Source of the DNA: CAZEDU01 sp964511185 | GTDB lineage: Bacteria; Myxococcota; Myxococcia; Myxococcales; Myxococcaceae | Reading direction: 5' to 3' | Assembly (NCBI GenBank): GCA_964511185.1 | Contig: CAZEDU010000030.1 | Span: 1 to 45,410, forward strand | Length of the DNA: 45,410 nt | Shown: positions 34,234 to 44,960 of the stretch, piece after piece | How positions within the stretch are numbered: the first letter of the stretch is position 1 | How the letters are laid out: the number at the start of each line of letters is the position of its first letter | Program-made: the position numbers and the translations under genes | The notes under the pieces: generated by a model | Told to the model about the DNA's origin: nothing | Seen by the model: the letters and a program-made list of their open reading frames with translations, nothing else | Databases searched by the model: none

Positions 34234-34999
34234 AGCGCTCGCCCAAGAACCACAGGCGGCGCACGCGCTTGGCGTAGCGGAAGCCGTGCCGCTCCATCAC
34301 CGTGTCGAGGATGTGCTTGGCCGCCTGGGCCGGCGAGTCGATGAGCTGGAACCGCGACAGGTCTTCCGGGTCGATGGTGCCCGCCGAGAGCAGCGTGCGG
34401 TCGATGTGCTCGAGGCAGGGCCTCCAGAAGTCGCTCGCCATCATCACCAGCGGAAAGCGGGTGATCTTCTCCGTCTGCATCAACGTCGCCGTCTCGAACA
34501 GCTCGTCGAGCGTGCCGAACCCGCCGGGCAAGATGATGAACGCGTGCGAGTACTTCACCAGCATCAGCTTGCGGATGAAGAAGTACCGGAACTCGACCAT
34601 GCGGTCCAAGTACGGGTTCGGCGCCTGCTCGAGCGGCAGCACGATGTTGCAGCCCACCGACGTGCCGCCGGCCTCCTTCGCGCCGCGGTTGGCCGCCTCC
34701 ATGATGCCCGGGCCGCCGCCGGTCATCACCGTGAAGCCGACCTTGGCGAGCTCGGCGCCGACCTGCCGCGCCAGCTCGTAGTACGGGTGTCCTTCCTTGA
34801 AGCGCGCCGAGCCGAACACGGTGACGCAGGGACCCACGAAGTGCAGCGTGCGAAAGCCCTTGATGCACTCCCGGAAGATGCGCAGGGCGCGGCGGAGCTC
34901 GCTGCCGCGCCGCTCGGGGCCGCGCAAGAAGAGCCGCTCGTCGGCGTCGCCGCTGGCTTTTCCCCAGTGCTCGCCGCGATCGAGCCGAGCTTCGGACAT
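34232..34999 (-). CDS. LOG-family (TIGR00730) Rossmann-fold protein
   Basis: This 255-residue protein carries the LOG/lysine-decarboxylase-like signature: GGGPGIMEAANRGA (about 108-121) and PGGFGTLDELFE (about 168-180). Family members hydrolyse cytokinin or nucleoside 5'-monophosphates to the base and ribose-5-phosphate; despite old names they are not lysine decarboxylases. A bacterial nucleotide-salvage role is most likely. An N-terminal extension of about 45 residues precedes the fold. ATG at 34999 has no clear Shine-Dalgarno; the gap to the upstream L,D-transpeptidase-like gene is 18 bp and filled by a G/C-rich near-palindrome, suggesting coupling. Confidence 0.93.
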   Translation of the reverse strand: MSEARLDRGEHWGKASGDADERLFLRGPERRGSELRRALRIFRECIKGFRTLHFVGPCVTVFGSARFKEGHPYYELARQVGAELAKVGFTVMTGGGPGIMEAANRGAKEAGGTSVGCNIVLPLEQAPNPYLDRMVEFRYFFIRKLMLVKYSHAFIILPGGFGTLDELFETATLMQTEKITRFPLVMMASDFWRPCLEHIDRTLLSAGTIDPEDLSRFQLIDSPAQAAKHILDTVMERHGFRYAKRVRRLWFLGER

Positions 35000-35003
35000 G
35001 AGA

Positions 35004-35016
35004 GGGGGCAGTCCCC
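35004..35016. repeat. Near-palindrome related to the 16.5-kb repeat motif
   Basis: The sequence GGGGGCAGTCCCC is one half-unit like those in the 16511-16630 element. It fills the 18-bp gap between the LDT-like stop and the LOG ATG. Confidence 0.45.
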
Positions 35017-35017
35017 G

Positions 35018-35878
35018 CTACTTGGTCGCGTCGACGACCAGGAAGTTGAACTCGGCGCGGCTGCCGCCCACCGCGTTGACGAACGAGGCGTACTCCGACG
35101 GGTGCACGTTGGGGCAGCCGATGGAGCTGGGCGAGGACGAGTTGCCGACGTGCACCAGCACCTCGGAGAGCCGGTCGCCGCGGCGCTTGGACGCGTTGCG
35201 CTCGGCCGTCGAGAAGCGGCCGTCGTGGTTGGTGTCGCGGACCCCCGGCAGGTACTGCGAGCCGTTCCGCTTCACGCGCACGTGGTACGAGGGCGGGCCG
35301 TAGGACTTGGGATGCGCGCCGTTCGGGTGGGCCCAGTACTTGCCGGCCAAAATCATCCCCACGTCGCCGACGCCGTCACCGCTCACGTCCGGCGAGGCGT
35401 TGCTGCGCGCCTGCGCGGGGTGCGTCGACGCGGTGTAGTAGCTCACGCGTCCCTTCTTGAGCACGATGATGGTGTCGCTGTAGCGCTGAGCAATGGTCGT
35501 CTCGCCCAGGCGGTGGCCGGCGCGCGACAGGCCTCGCAGCGCGAGCACCGTGGCGAAGCCCTTGGGGTTCACCTTCATGCCGTACGCGCGCGCCACCGCC
35601 GCGTAGTACGCGTACTGCGTCTTCATCGGCGTTTTGGGCCCCAGCAGGCCGACCTTGTCGCCGAGCTTGAAGAGCGCCGGCTTCTTCGGAGGCGCCCGCG
35701 GCGGGGTCTTGCGGGGTGTTTCCACCACGTCGGGCGGCTCGGTCTTCGCTTCGACCGGCTCGAGCGGGAAACGGAGCGGCTCGAGAGGCTTGGGCGCCCA
35801 GGGGTTCGATTCCTGCTTGTCCTTGTCGTTCGACCCGATCCCAAAGGAGAAGAGTTGCTTGATGCGAAGGTCGGTCAT
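35018..35878 (-). CDS. L,D-transpeptidase (YkuD)-like protein with an EF-hand-like loop
   Basis: This 286-residue protein ends with a YkuD-like catalytic pattern: His243 in LVHVGN and Cys255 in SIGCPNVHP. YkuD enzymes cross-link peptidoglycan through such a His/Cys pair, although the His-Cys distance here is shorter than usual. DTNHDGRFSTAE (Asp215 to Glu226) matches a calcium-binding EF-hand loop (D-x-N-x-D-G-x5-E). The first 75 residues are Pro/Lys-rich and show no Sec signal or lipobox. It could be a lysin or wall-modifying enzyme exported another way, or an unrelated protease-like fold. The start is ATG at 35878. Confidence 0.7.
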   Translation of the reverse strand: MTDLRIKQLFSFGIGSNDKDKQESNPWAPKPLEPLRFPLEPVEAKTEPPDVVETPRKTPPRAPPKKPALFKLGDKVGLLGPKTPMKTQYAYYAAVARAYGMKVNPKGFATVLALRGLSRAGHRLGETTIAQRYSDTIIVLKKGRVSYYTASTHPAQARSNASPDVSGDGVGDVGMILAGKYWAHPNGAHPKSYGPPSYHVRVKRNGSQYLPGVRDTNHDGRFSTAERNASKRRGDRLSEVLVHVGNSSSPSSIGCPNVHPSEYASFVNAVGGSRAEFNFLVVDATK

Positions 35879-36290
35879 CGTCGGCCCCGGTGTGGTCTTT
35901 ACATTGTCGGAGAGGGCGTCGTTCCGGTTGCGCCTACACCTTTCGAGGGTGCGCGACAGGTTGTGGCGATTGCCTCGAACGGGCGCCCAGGGCCTTGAGG
36001 GAGCGGGGGCTGGATTGTCAGACGCTCGGGCGAACGCCGCCGAGCGGTGCCGCGTCTCGGGCCGGGGGTTTTGTCGCGGCTTGGCAGACGGTGGGCGTGG
36101 AATCGGTTGCTCCAGCGACCTTTTTCACGCCCACTGCGCGCTTCGCATCGAACGGGCACCCACCGCCGTTCAGCGGTCGTGTCTTGGCGTGCGCACGGGC
36201 CATCGAAGCGCAGGCGAACCAGTGACCCCGCTCACGCTCCCCATCCAAGCCCGCCGCGCGCACTGAAGCCGTCGAGGCCGCGGAGCGCCG
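35879..36290. other. 412-bp gene-free region with several hairpins
   Basis: No convincing gene lies here on either strand; short open frames lack ribosome sites. Three stem-loops are visible: 36023-36046 (7-bp arms CGCTCGG/CCGAGCG), 36091-36134 (listed separately), and a switching pair at 36150-36177, where GAACGG/CCGTTC and ACCGC/GCGGT cannot form together. The region also holds the LDT-like promoter and the end of the copA transcript. Confidence 0.6.
36091..36134 (+). ncRNA. Candidate structured RNA: 44-nt near-perfect hairpin
   Basis: Outer arms 36091-36102 and 36123-36134 give 12 pairs. A 2x2 internal loop separates them from a 6-pair inner stem (GGTTGC 36105-36110 with GCGACC 36115-36120) capped by TCCA. 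The two non-Watson-Crick pairs are G-U on the plus strand but A-C on the minus strand, so the plus-strand RNA folds better. The neighbours on both sides are minus-strand genes. Transcription is not shown. Confidence 0.45.
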
Positions 36291-38600
<2,310 letters not shown>

Positions 38601-38611
38601 CCGCGGCCTCT

Positions 38612-39808
38612 TCAGTGGTTCCTCTCGCCGAGCGGTCCCTTCCGCAGCGTCCCCGACGCGCGGAGCTTCCGTATCTCCTCCATGATCGCCCGGCACTCGT
38701 CATCCGAGTTGTAGAAGTGCGGCGAGATGCGGATGCCGCCGTTCGGGCGCCAGTCGATGATGAACCCCGCCTCGATGAGCCGCCGGCTGCAGTCCTCCGA
38801 GCCCTCGAAGTCGACGCAGACCGTGTTGCCCCGGCGCTCAGGCGCGCGCGGCGTATTCACCGTGAGCCCCTGCGCGTCGGCCAGCGCCATCAACATCGTC
38901 GTCTGCCGCAGCGACTTCTCGCGGATCGCGCCCACGCCCACCTGGCGGATGATCTCGTAGCCGCTCCGCGCCGAGTACAGCGCCGGCACCGACGGCGACC
39001 CGCCCATGAAGCGGTGCGCGTCGTCGGCGTAGTCCACGTCACCGAAGCGGAAGTCGAACGGGTGCTTGTCCGAGAACCAGCCCGTCATCAGCGGCTTGAA
39101 CTCGGGGATGAGGTCCTTGCGCGCGTAGAGGTACGCCGCCCCCGGGCCGCCGCACAGCCACTTCACCGAGCCGCCGACGAGGAAGTCGACGTTCAGCGCC
39201 TGCACGTCGATCGGCACCGCGCCCGCCGCCTGGTAGACGTCGAGCACCACCCGCGCGCCCTTCTTGTGCGCCGCCTCGATGACCGGCCCGATGTCGATGA
39301 GCCCCGACGAGCGGAACAGGACCAGGTCGAGCGCGACGACGAGCGTCTCCTCGTCGATGGCCCGGATGAGGTCTTCCGTCTCGATGTTGAGGCCGTTGTC
39401 GCGCGAGCGCACCACCTCGACGCGCGCGCCGCGGCGCTTCTGCGCCATCCAGTTGTAGACGACCGACGGAAAGTTGAGCTCGGTGGTGACGACCTTGTTG
39501 CGCCGCCCCGAGAAGTCGAGGCCCGAGATGATGATCGACGTCAGCGTCGAGGCGTTCTGGTGCATCATCACGGTGCCTTGGGGCGCGTTGAAGATGCCGC
39601 CGAGCAGGTCGGCCGTCTCCGCCACCATCGGCAGCCAGCGGTGCCACGCGATGACGCCCTCCTCGGCCCAGATGTCCGCGAAGGACTTCAGCTGGTCGTA
39701 GACCTTGCGCGGCATCGCGCCGAGCGAGTTGTTGATCAGATAGCCCTTCTTGCGCTCGAGAATCGGGAACTCGGAGCGCCACGGGAGCAGTGCGTCGGTC
39801 GAAGTCAT
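38612..39808 (-). CDS. Kynureninase-like PLP enzyme (aminotransferase class V)
   Basis: This 398-residue fold-type I PLP enzyme resembles kynureninase. DVYQAAGAVPIDVQALNVDFLVGG is close to the kynureninase D..HS.GA.PVDL pattern, and the PLP-binding Lys216 lies in GGSVKWLCGGPG. The N-terminal LINNSLGAMP is also kynureninase-like. It may cleave kynurenine or a related amino acid; a cysteine desulfurase role is less likely because the usual catalytic-Cys loop is not seen. ATG at 39808 with AGAGGCG is preferred to GTG at 39826. It lies between moaC and copA on the same strand, with no other tryptophan-degradation gene nearby. Confidence 0.87.
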   Translation of the reverse strand: MTSTDALLPWRSEFPILERKKGYLINNSLGAMPRKVYDQLKSFADIWAEEGVIAWHRWLPMVAETADLLGGIFNAPQGTVMMHQNASTLTSIIISGLDFSGRRNKVVTTELNFPSVVYNWMAQKRRGARVEVVRSRDNGLNIETEDLIRAIDEETLVVALDLVLFRSSGLIDIGPVIEAAHKKGARVVLDVYQAAGAVPIDVQALNVDFLVGGSVKWLCGGPGAAYLYARKDLIPEFKPLMTGWFSDKHPFDFRFGDVDYADDAHRFMGGSPSVPALYSARSGYEIIRQVGVGAIREKSLRQTTMLMALADAQGLTVNTPRAPERRGNTVCVDFEGSEDCSRRLIEAGFIIDWRPNGGIRISPHFYNSDDECRAIMEEIRKLRASGTLRKGPLGERNH

Positions 39809-39833
39809 CGCCGTCGCCTCTACCACGAATGGC

Positions 39834-40286
<453 letters not shown>

Positions 40287-40302
40287 TCGCGGCCGCCTTG
40301 GC

Positions 40303-41259
40303 TTAAAGGCCCTGCTCGATCATCCAGCGCTCGGCGTCGATCGCCGCCATGCAGCCGGTCCCCGCCGCGGTCACCGCCTGCCGGTACGTCGGGTCGGCCA
40401 CGTCGCCGCACGCGAAGACGCCAGGGACGTTCGTCCGCGTGGTGCCGGGCACGACCTTGAGGTACCCGGCGTCGTTCATGTCGAGCACGCCCTTGAACAG
40501 GTCCGTGGTCGGCTTGTGGCCGATCGCGACGAACAGGCCGGTCGCCTCGAGCTTGGTCAGCTCGTTGGTCTTCAGGTTCCGGATCATCGCGGCGTTCATG
40601 CCCTTGGCGTCGCCCAGCACCTCCTCCACCGCCGAGTCCCACACGAACGAGATCTTCGGGTTCTTGAACGCGCGCTCCTGCATGATCTTCGAGGCGCGCA
40701 GCGTGTCCCGCCGGTGCACCAGCGTGACCTTCGAGACGATCTTCGCCAGGTACGTCGCCTCTTCCATCGCGGTGTCGCCGCCGCCCACCACGATGACGTG
40801 CTGGTTCTTGAAGAACGCCCCGTCGCAGGTCGCGCAGGCGGACACGCCGCGGTTCTTGTACAGGTCCTCCCCCTTCACGTGCAGCCACTTGGCCGACGCC
40901 CCGGTGGCGATGATGACGGTCTGGCTCTGGCACTCCTGCGACTCGGCGACGATGCGGAACGGCCGCTGGCTGAAATCGATTTTGACCACGTTCTCCATGT
41001 GGATCTGCGTGCCGAAGCGCGCCGCCTGCTTCTGGAAGCGCTCCATCAGCTCCGGGCCGGTCACCGCCTCGGGGAAGCCGGGGTAGTTCTCGACGTCGGT
41101 GGTGATCATCAGCTGGCCGCCGGGCACGCGCTGGGGGTCGTCCTCTGCCGGCCCGCCCGCGAAGACCACGGGCTTCAAGTTGGCGCGCGCGGCGTAGATG
41201 GCCGCGGTGTATCCGGCCGGGCCGGAACCGATGATGGTCACCTTGTTGACTTCGGGCAC
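40303..41259 (-). CDS. trxB: Thioredoxin reductase
   Basis: TrxB reduces thioredoxin with NADPH through FAD and a redox disulfide. The 318-residue protein shows IIGSGPAGYTAAIYAARANL for FAD, the CATC centre Cys142/Cys145, VVGGGDTAMEEATYL for NADPH and a C-terminal ACGDVADPTYRQAVTAAG. The start is GTG at 41259 with GAGAGGT as ribosome site. It is divergent from the cyclic-nucleotide-binding gene with 77 bp between starts, and leads into moaC. Confidence 0.97.
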   Translation of the reverse strand: MPEVNKVTIIGSGPAGYTAAIYAARANLKPVVFAGGPAEDDPQRVPGGQLMITTDVENYPGFPEAVTGPELMERFQKQAARFGTQIHMENVVKIDFSQRPFRIVAESQECQSQTVIIATGASAKWLHVKGEDLYKNRGVSACATCDGAFFKNQHVIVVGGGDTAMEEATYLAKIVSKVTLVHRRDTLRASKIMQERAFKNPKISFVWDSAVEEVLGDAKGMNAAMIRNLKTNELTKLEATGLFVAIGHKPTTDLFKGVLDMNDAGYLKVVPGTTRTNVPGVFACGDVADPTYRQAVTAAGTGCMAAIDAERWMIEQGL

Positions 41260-41336
41260 GACGACCTCTCTATGGGTGGGAGACGGCGGAAAGTACCAGA
41301 CCCGTCCGGTTTGGCGTCATACTTGAGTTAACCGCT

Positions 41337-41804
41337 ATGGACGTCTCCATCCTCAAAAACGTCGCGTTGTTCCAGGGGCTGACGCAGACGCAGCTGCAGA
41401 AGATCGCGGCGATCGCCAGCGAGAAGAGCTACCCCGCTTCGGCGTACATCTTCAACGAGGGCGACCCGGGCCTGGCGATGTACGTCATCGTCGAAGGCCG
41501 CGTGCGCATCTCGAAGATGGTGCCGGGCATCGGCGAGGAGGCGCTCGCCATCCTCGAGCGCGGCCAGTACTTCGGCGAGATGTCTCTCATCGAGGAAGGG
41601 CCCCGCTCGGCCGACGCCATCGCGCACATCGCCTGCAAGCTCTACGAAATCCAGCGCGACAAGCTCGACCAGCTGATGTTCACCGACAAAGAGCTCGCCT
41701 ACGTGCTGCTCTGGACCTTCGTCCGCACCCTCTCCGAGCGGCTGCGCGAGACCAACGACAAGATCCGCGGCTTCTTCGCGCTCTCCTCGTTCGGCCCCAA
41801 GTAG
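41337..41804 (+). CDS. Stand-alone cyclic-nucleotide-binding protein
   Basis: This 155-residue protein is a single CNB domain plus a C-terminal helix, with no DNA-binding domain. The phosphate-binding cassette is FGEMSLIEEGPRSADAIA (about 80-97), with the Glu and Arg that hold the cyclic nucleotide. The N-terminal part LFQGLTQTQLQKIAAIA is the usual start of CRP-like sensors. It probably acts on a partner protein as a cAMP or c-di-type ligand sensor. The gene diverges from trxB. No Shine-Dalgarno is visible, so translation may be leaderless. Confidence 0.9.
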   Translation: MDVSILKNVALFQGLTQTQLQKIAAIASEKSYPASAYIFNEGDPGLAMYVIVEGRVRISKMVPGIGEEALAILERGQYFGEMSLIEEGPRSADAIAHIACKLYEIQRDKLDQLMFTDKELAYVLLWTFVRTLSERLRETNDKIRGFFALSSFGPK

Positions 41805-41843
41805 CGTCCCGCCCTTCGGACGACTCGCCGGCCCCGGGCCTGC

Positions 41844-41861
41844 CTTGAACAACCGTTCAGC
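41844..41861 (+). promoter_or_regulatory. LexA-like box upstream of radC
   Basis: The sequence CTTGAACAACCGTTCAGC contains TGAAC (41846-41850) and GTTCA (41855-41859) as 5-bp inverted arms with a 4-bp spacer. It matches the LexA motif reported for Myxococcus, ending GTTCAGS, at about 15 of 17 positions. It lies about 64 bp before the radC ATG, consistent with SOS repression. Confidence 0.5.
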
Positions 41862-41924
41862 AGCGCATCGCGCTCCGGCACGCGCGTTGCTCCACCTCCG
41901 GCCGCCGTTGGGGATGGAGGGAAC

Positions 41925-42629
41925 ATGGGCGACGAGGCAAAGCGGCCTTCGCGGGCGGGCCCACGCGAGCGGCTGTTCAAAGTGGGGCCACAATGCATGT
42001 CCGACTCGGAGCTGCTCGCGGTGCTGCTCGGCACGGGCACGCGCAACCACCCGGTCGACGCGCTGGCACACAGTCTCTTGAGCGTTGGCGGCGGCGTCCG
42101 CGCGCTGGTGCACGAAGACCCTCACGAGCTGTGTCAGCGACCGGGCCTCGGCAAGGCGCGCGCCGCGCAGGTGCTGGCGGCGCTCGAGCTGGGACGGCGC
42201 ACCCAGCTGCCGGGGGATTCCCGCCCCCGGCTCACCACGCCGGAAGCCATCTATCGACACGTTCGGCCGCACCTCGCCGGGCAGCGGCGCGAGGTGTTCC
42301 ACGTGCTCTGCTTCAACGCCCGCCACGTGCTGCTGCGCGACGCGCGCATCGCCGAGGGCACCATGAACGCGTGCCCGGTCGACCCCCGGGAGGTCTTCGC
42401 GGCGGCGCTGAGCGCGCGCTGCACCTCGCTGGTGCTCGTCCACAACCACCCGTCGGGAGACCCGGAGCCGTCCGCGGCCGACATCCACCTCACGCAGCAG
42501 CTCCACGTCGGCGCGGCCATCCTGGGCTTCCGCCTGCTCGACCATCTGGTCATCGGCGAGCGCGGCTACTGCTCGATGCTCTCGCGCGGGCTGCTCTCGC
42601 TCCCCACCTCCAAGGCCGGTGCGCCATGA
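41925..42629 (+). CDS. radC: RadC-family (JAMM/MPN) protein
   Basis: This 234-residue protein has an N-terminal helix-hairpin-helix (LLGTGTRNHPV, RPGLGKARAAQVLAALELGRR) and a C-terminal JAMM domain with HNHPSGDPEPSAAD (His173, His175, Asp186), the zinc site. The JAMM fold resembles deubiquitinases, but the bacterial role in DNA repair or recombination is not settled. ATG at 41925 follows GATGGAGGGAAC, a usable ribosome site. A LexA-like box lies upstream, and the stop overlaps the following small gene (ATGA). Confidence 0.95.
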   Translation: MGDEAKRPSRAGPRERLFKVGPQCMSDSELLAVLLGTGTRNHPVDALAHSLLSVGGGVRALVHEDPHELCQRPGLGKARAAQVLAALELGRRTQLPGDSRPRLTTPEAIYRHVRPHLAGQRREVFHVLCFNARHVLLRDARIAEGTMNACPVDPREVFAAALSARCTSLVLVHNHPSGDPEPSAADIHLTQQLHVGAAILGFRLLDHLVIGERGYCSMLSRGLLSLPTSKAGAP

Positions 42630-42934
42630 CCAGCGTCTGGGCGTTGGCGGGCGCGGTGTGGGCGGCGTGCGGCCCTTGGCACCCGCTCGTCGCCTATCAA
42701 GTCGACCAGCTGGGTGAAAAAAGCGCGCTCTTGTTGGCGCGCGAAGCCGAGCCGGTCCGCGTCGCGCGGGCGTGCCTCCCGCCGCACGTGCGCGAGGGCG
42801 ACACGGTGCAAGCCGGCCGCCTCGTGCCGGCCCACTCCGAGGCGGCGCGGGCCAACGTCGCGCGCGCGAGGAAAAAGGTCTTCTCGACCGCGCGGCAGGC
42901 GCGAGCCCCGTTGACGAAACCTTCCGGGCGGTGA
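42626..42934 (+). CDS. Small DUF3006-like protein coupled to radC
   Basis: This 102-residue protein has a short hydrophobic N-terminus (MTSVWALAGAVWAACG) that could be a signal or a membrane anchor. Its core is DUF3006-like: AYQVDQLGEKSALLLAREAE and RACLPPHVREGDTVQAG. DUF3006 proteins are often encoded next to hydrolases of unknown role. The ATG overlaps the radC TGA, and its stop lies 4 bases before the recQ ATG, so it is co-translated in the repair operon. Assignment of the domain is tentative. Confidence 0.7.
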   Translation: MTSVWALAGAVWAACGPWHPLVAYQVDQLGEKSALLLAREAEPVRVARACLPPHVREGDTVQAGRLVPAHSEAARANVARARKKVFSTARQARAPLTKPSGR

Positions 42935-42938
42935 TCCG

Positions 42939-44960
42939 ATGCGCCAGATGTCCGAAGCGCTGCCCTTCATCGACCAGGCCCAAGCCGGTCTCGTCCGCCA
43001 CTTCGGGCTCACCGCCTTCCGCTCGCGGCAGGCCGAGGTCGTCAGCTCGGTCCTGTCGGGCAGAAACACCGTCGTCGTCATGCCCACCGGCGCGGGCAAG
43101 AGCCTGTGCTACCAGCTCCCCGCCACCCTGCTCCCGGGCATCACCTTGGTGGTCTCGCCGCTCATCGCCCTGATGAAGGACCAGGTCGAGCAGCTCAACG
43201 CCAAGGGCATCTCGGCGACGCTCATCAACTCGACCCTGACCGACTTGGAGCGCGCCGACCGGCAGCGGCGCATGCGGCAGGGCGAGTACAAGCTGGTCTA
43301 CGTCGCGCCGGAGCGGTTCCGCAGCGGCGCGTTCTTGGACGCGGTGCAGGCGGCGCAGGTCGAGCTGTTCGCCATCGACGAGGCGCACTGCATCTCGCAG
43401 TGGGGGCACGACTTCCGCCCCGACTACGCCGTGCTCGGCCAAGTGAGAAAGAAGCTGCGGCCGCCGCGCACCGTGGCGCTCACCGCCACGGCCACCCCTG
43501 AAGTCCGGCAGGACATCGTCCGCTCGCTCCTGCTCAAGGATCCGCAGGTGTTCGTCGCGGGCTTCGACCGCTCGAACCTCTTCCTCGAGGTGGTCCCCGT
43601 CGGCGGCGACGACGACCGGCGTGAGGTCTGCGAGTCCCTCGTCTCGAGCGGCGGCTCGGGGCTCATCTATTGCTCGACGCGAAAGGCCGCCGAGACGCTC
43701 CATATAGGGCTCAAGGCCCGCGGGAGGACGGCGGTCGTCTACCACGCCGGCATGGACGACAACGCCCGCCGCCGCGCGCAAGACACGTTCATGGCCAAGG
43801 ACGACGCCATCGCGGTGGCGACCAACGCCTTCGGCATGGGCATCGACAAGCCGAACATCCGCTTCGTCGCCCACGCCAACATCCCCAAAGCGGTCGAGGC
43901 CTACTACCAGGAGATCGGCCGCGCCGGACGCGACGGGAACCCGGCGCACGCGGTGCTCTTGTTCAACCACTCCGACGTCTTCACCCAGGAGCGGCTCATC
44001 CAGAGCAGCCACCCGCCGGACGTGGTCTTCGCCGACCTCTGGGCCATCCTGCAGGAGGTCGAGGAGTTCAACCGCGGCGTCGAGCTGCTCGCCGCGCAGA
44101 TCGGCGCCAGCGAGTTCGAGGTCTCGGCCGCGCTCAAGGTGCTCGAGCGCGAGGGGAAAATCACGCGCTCCTCCCGCGGCGAAGGCGCCTTCGAGCTCAA
44201 GGTCACGGCCAAGGCGGCCCACACGCACCCGCGCTTGCCCGATGCGGTCCGGCTGCTCGAGGTGGTGCGCGCCGCCTATCCCGAAGGTCAGCGGGTCAAG
44301 CTCGAGCTCAACGCGCTGGCGCGGCGCAGCGGGCTGCCGAGCGAAGAGGTGCGCCACGCCCTCACGGCGCTCGAGCGCTCGGGCGCGGTCGATGTCCGGC
44401 GCCCCTTCGCGGGCAAGACCATCCGCGCCCTGGAGCGGGTGCCTTTCCACGCGCTCGGCCTGGACCTGACGCGCGTCCGGGAGCAGGAGCGGCGCGCGCT
44501 GCTGCTGCTGCGGCGCATGACCGACTACGCCTACGCCAAGCGCTGCCGGCGCGCCTTCCTGTTGAGCTACTTCGGCGAGCAGGGGCTGAACGCCACCTGC
44601 GACGGCTGCGACGTGTGCCGCGGGCCGCGCATGGCTCGCAAGGCCGCGACGCCGCGCGCGCGCGAGAAGCCGACGCCCAACGCCCCGGAGAACCCGCTCG
44701 CGGTCGAAGAGCTGCGCCGCTTCCGCCGCGAGCTGTCGAAAGACCTGGGCATTCCCCCCTTCATCATCTTCAACGACGCCACGCTCTTCGCCTTCGCCAG
44801 CGCGCTGCCGACCAACCGCGAAGAGTTCCTGGCCGTCAAAGGCGCCGGCGAGGCCCGGTGGGAGCGGTTCGGCCCCAAGGTGGTCGAGATCTGCGTCCTC
44901 GCGCGCGCCGCCGGTCACGCCCCGGCCGCGGTGACCACCGCGCGCCGGCGAACGCGCTAG
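42939..44960 (+). CDS. recQ: ATP-dependent DNA helicase RecQ
   Basis: RecQ unwinds DNA 3' to 5' in recombination and fork repair. The 673-residue protein has Walker A MPTGAGKS (Lys54), the DEAH box (Asp147-His150), a complete helicase C domain with IGRAGRDG, a zinc-binding segment RCRRAFLLSYFGE...CDGCDVC, a winged-helix region and a C-terminal HRDC domain (about 585-655). ATG at 42939 lies 4 bases after the preceding stop; ATG at 42948 is an alternative. It is the last gene of the radC operon. Confidence 0.97.
   Translation: MRQMSEALPFIDQAQAGLVRHFGLTAFRSRQAEVVSSVLSGRNTVVVMPTGAGKSLCYQLPATLLPGITLVVSPLIALMKDQVEQLNAKGISATLINSTLTDLERADRQRRMRQGEYKLVYVAPERFRSGAFLDAVQAAQVELFAIDEAHCISQWGHDFRPDYAVLGQVRKKLRPPRTVALTATATPEVRQDIVRSLLLKDPQVFVAGFDRSNLFLEVVPVGGDDDRREVCESLVSSGGSGLIYCSTRKAAETLHIGLKARGRTAVVYHAGMDDNARRRAQDTFMAKDDAIAVATNAFGMGIDKPNIRFVAHANIPKAVEAYYQEIGRAGRDGNPAHAVLLFNHSDVFTQERLIQSSHPPDVVFADLWAILQEVEEFNRGVELLAAQIGASEFEVSAALKVLEREGKITRSSRGEGAFELKVTAKAAHTHPRLPDAVRLLEVVRAAYPEGQRVKLELNALARRSGLPSEEVRHALTALERSGAVDVRRPFAGKTIRALERVPFHALGLDLTRVREQERRALLLLRRMTDYAYAKRCRRAFLLSYFGEQGLNATCDGCDVCRGPRMARKAATPRAREKPTPNAPENPLAVEELRRFRRELSKDLGIPPFIIFNDATLFAFASALPTNREEFLAVKGAGEARWERFGPKVVEICVLARAAGHAPAAVTTARRRTR

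Noticed and set aside
36081..36096. Sigma-54-like GG-N10-GC spacing
   Set aside because: The -12 half does not match TTGC and no activator gene is near.
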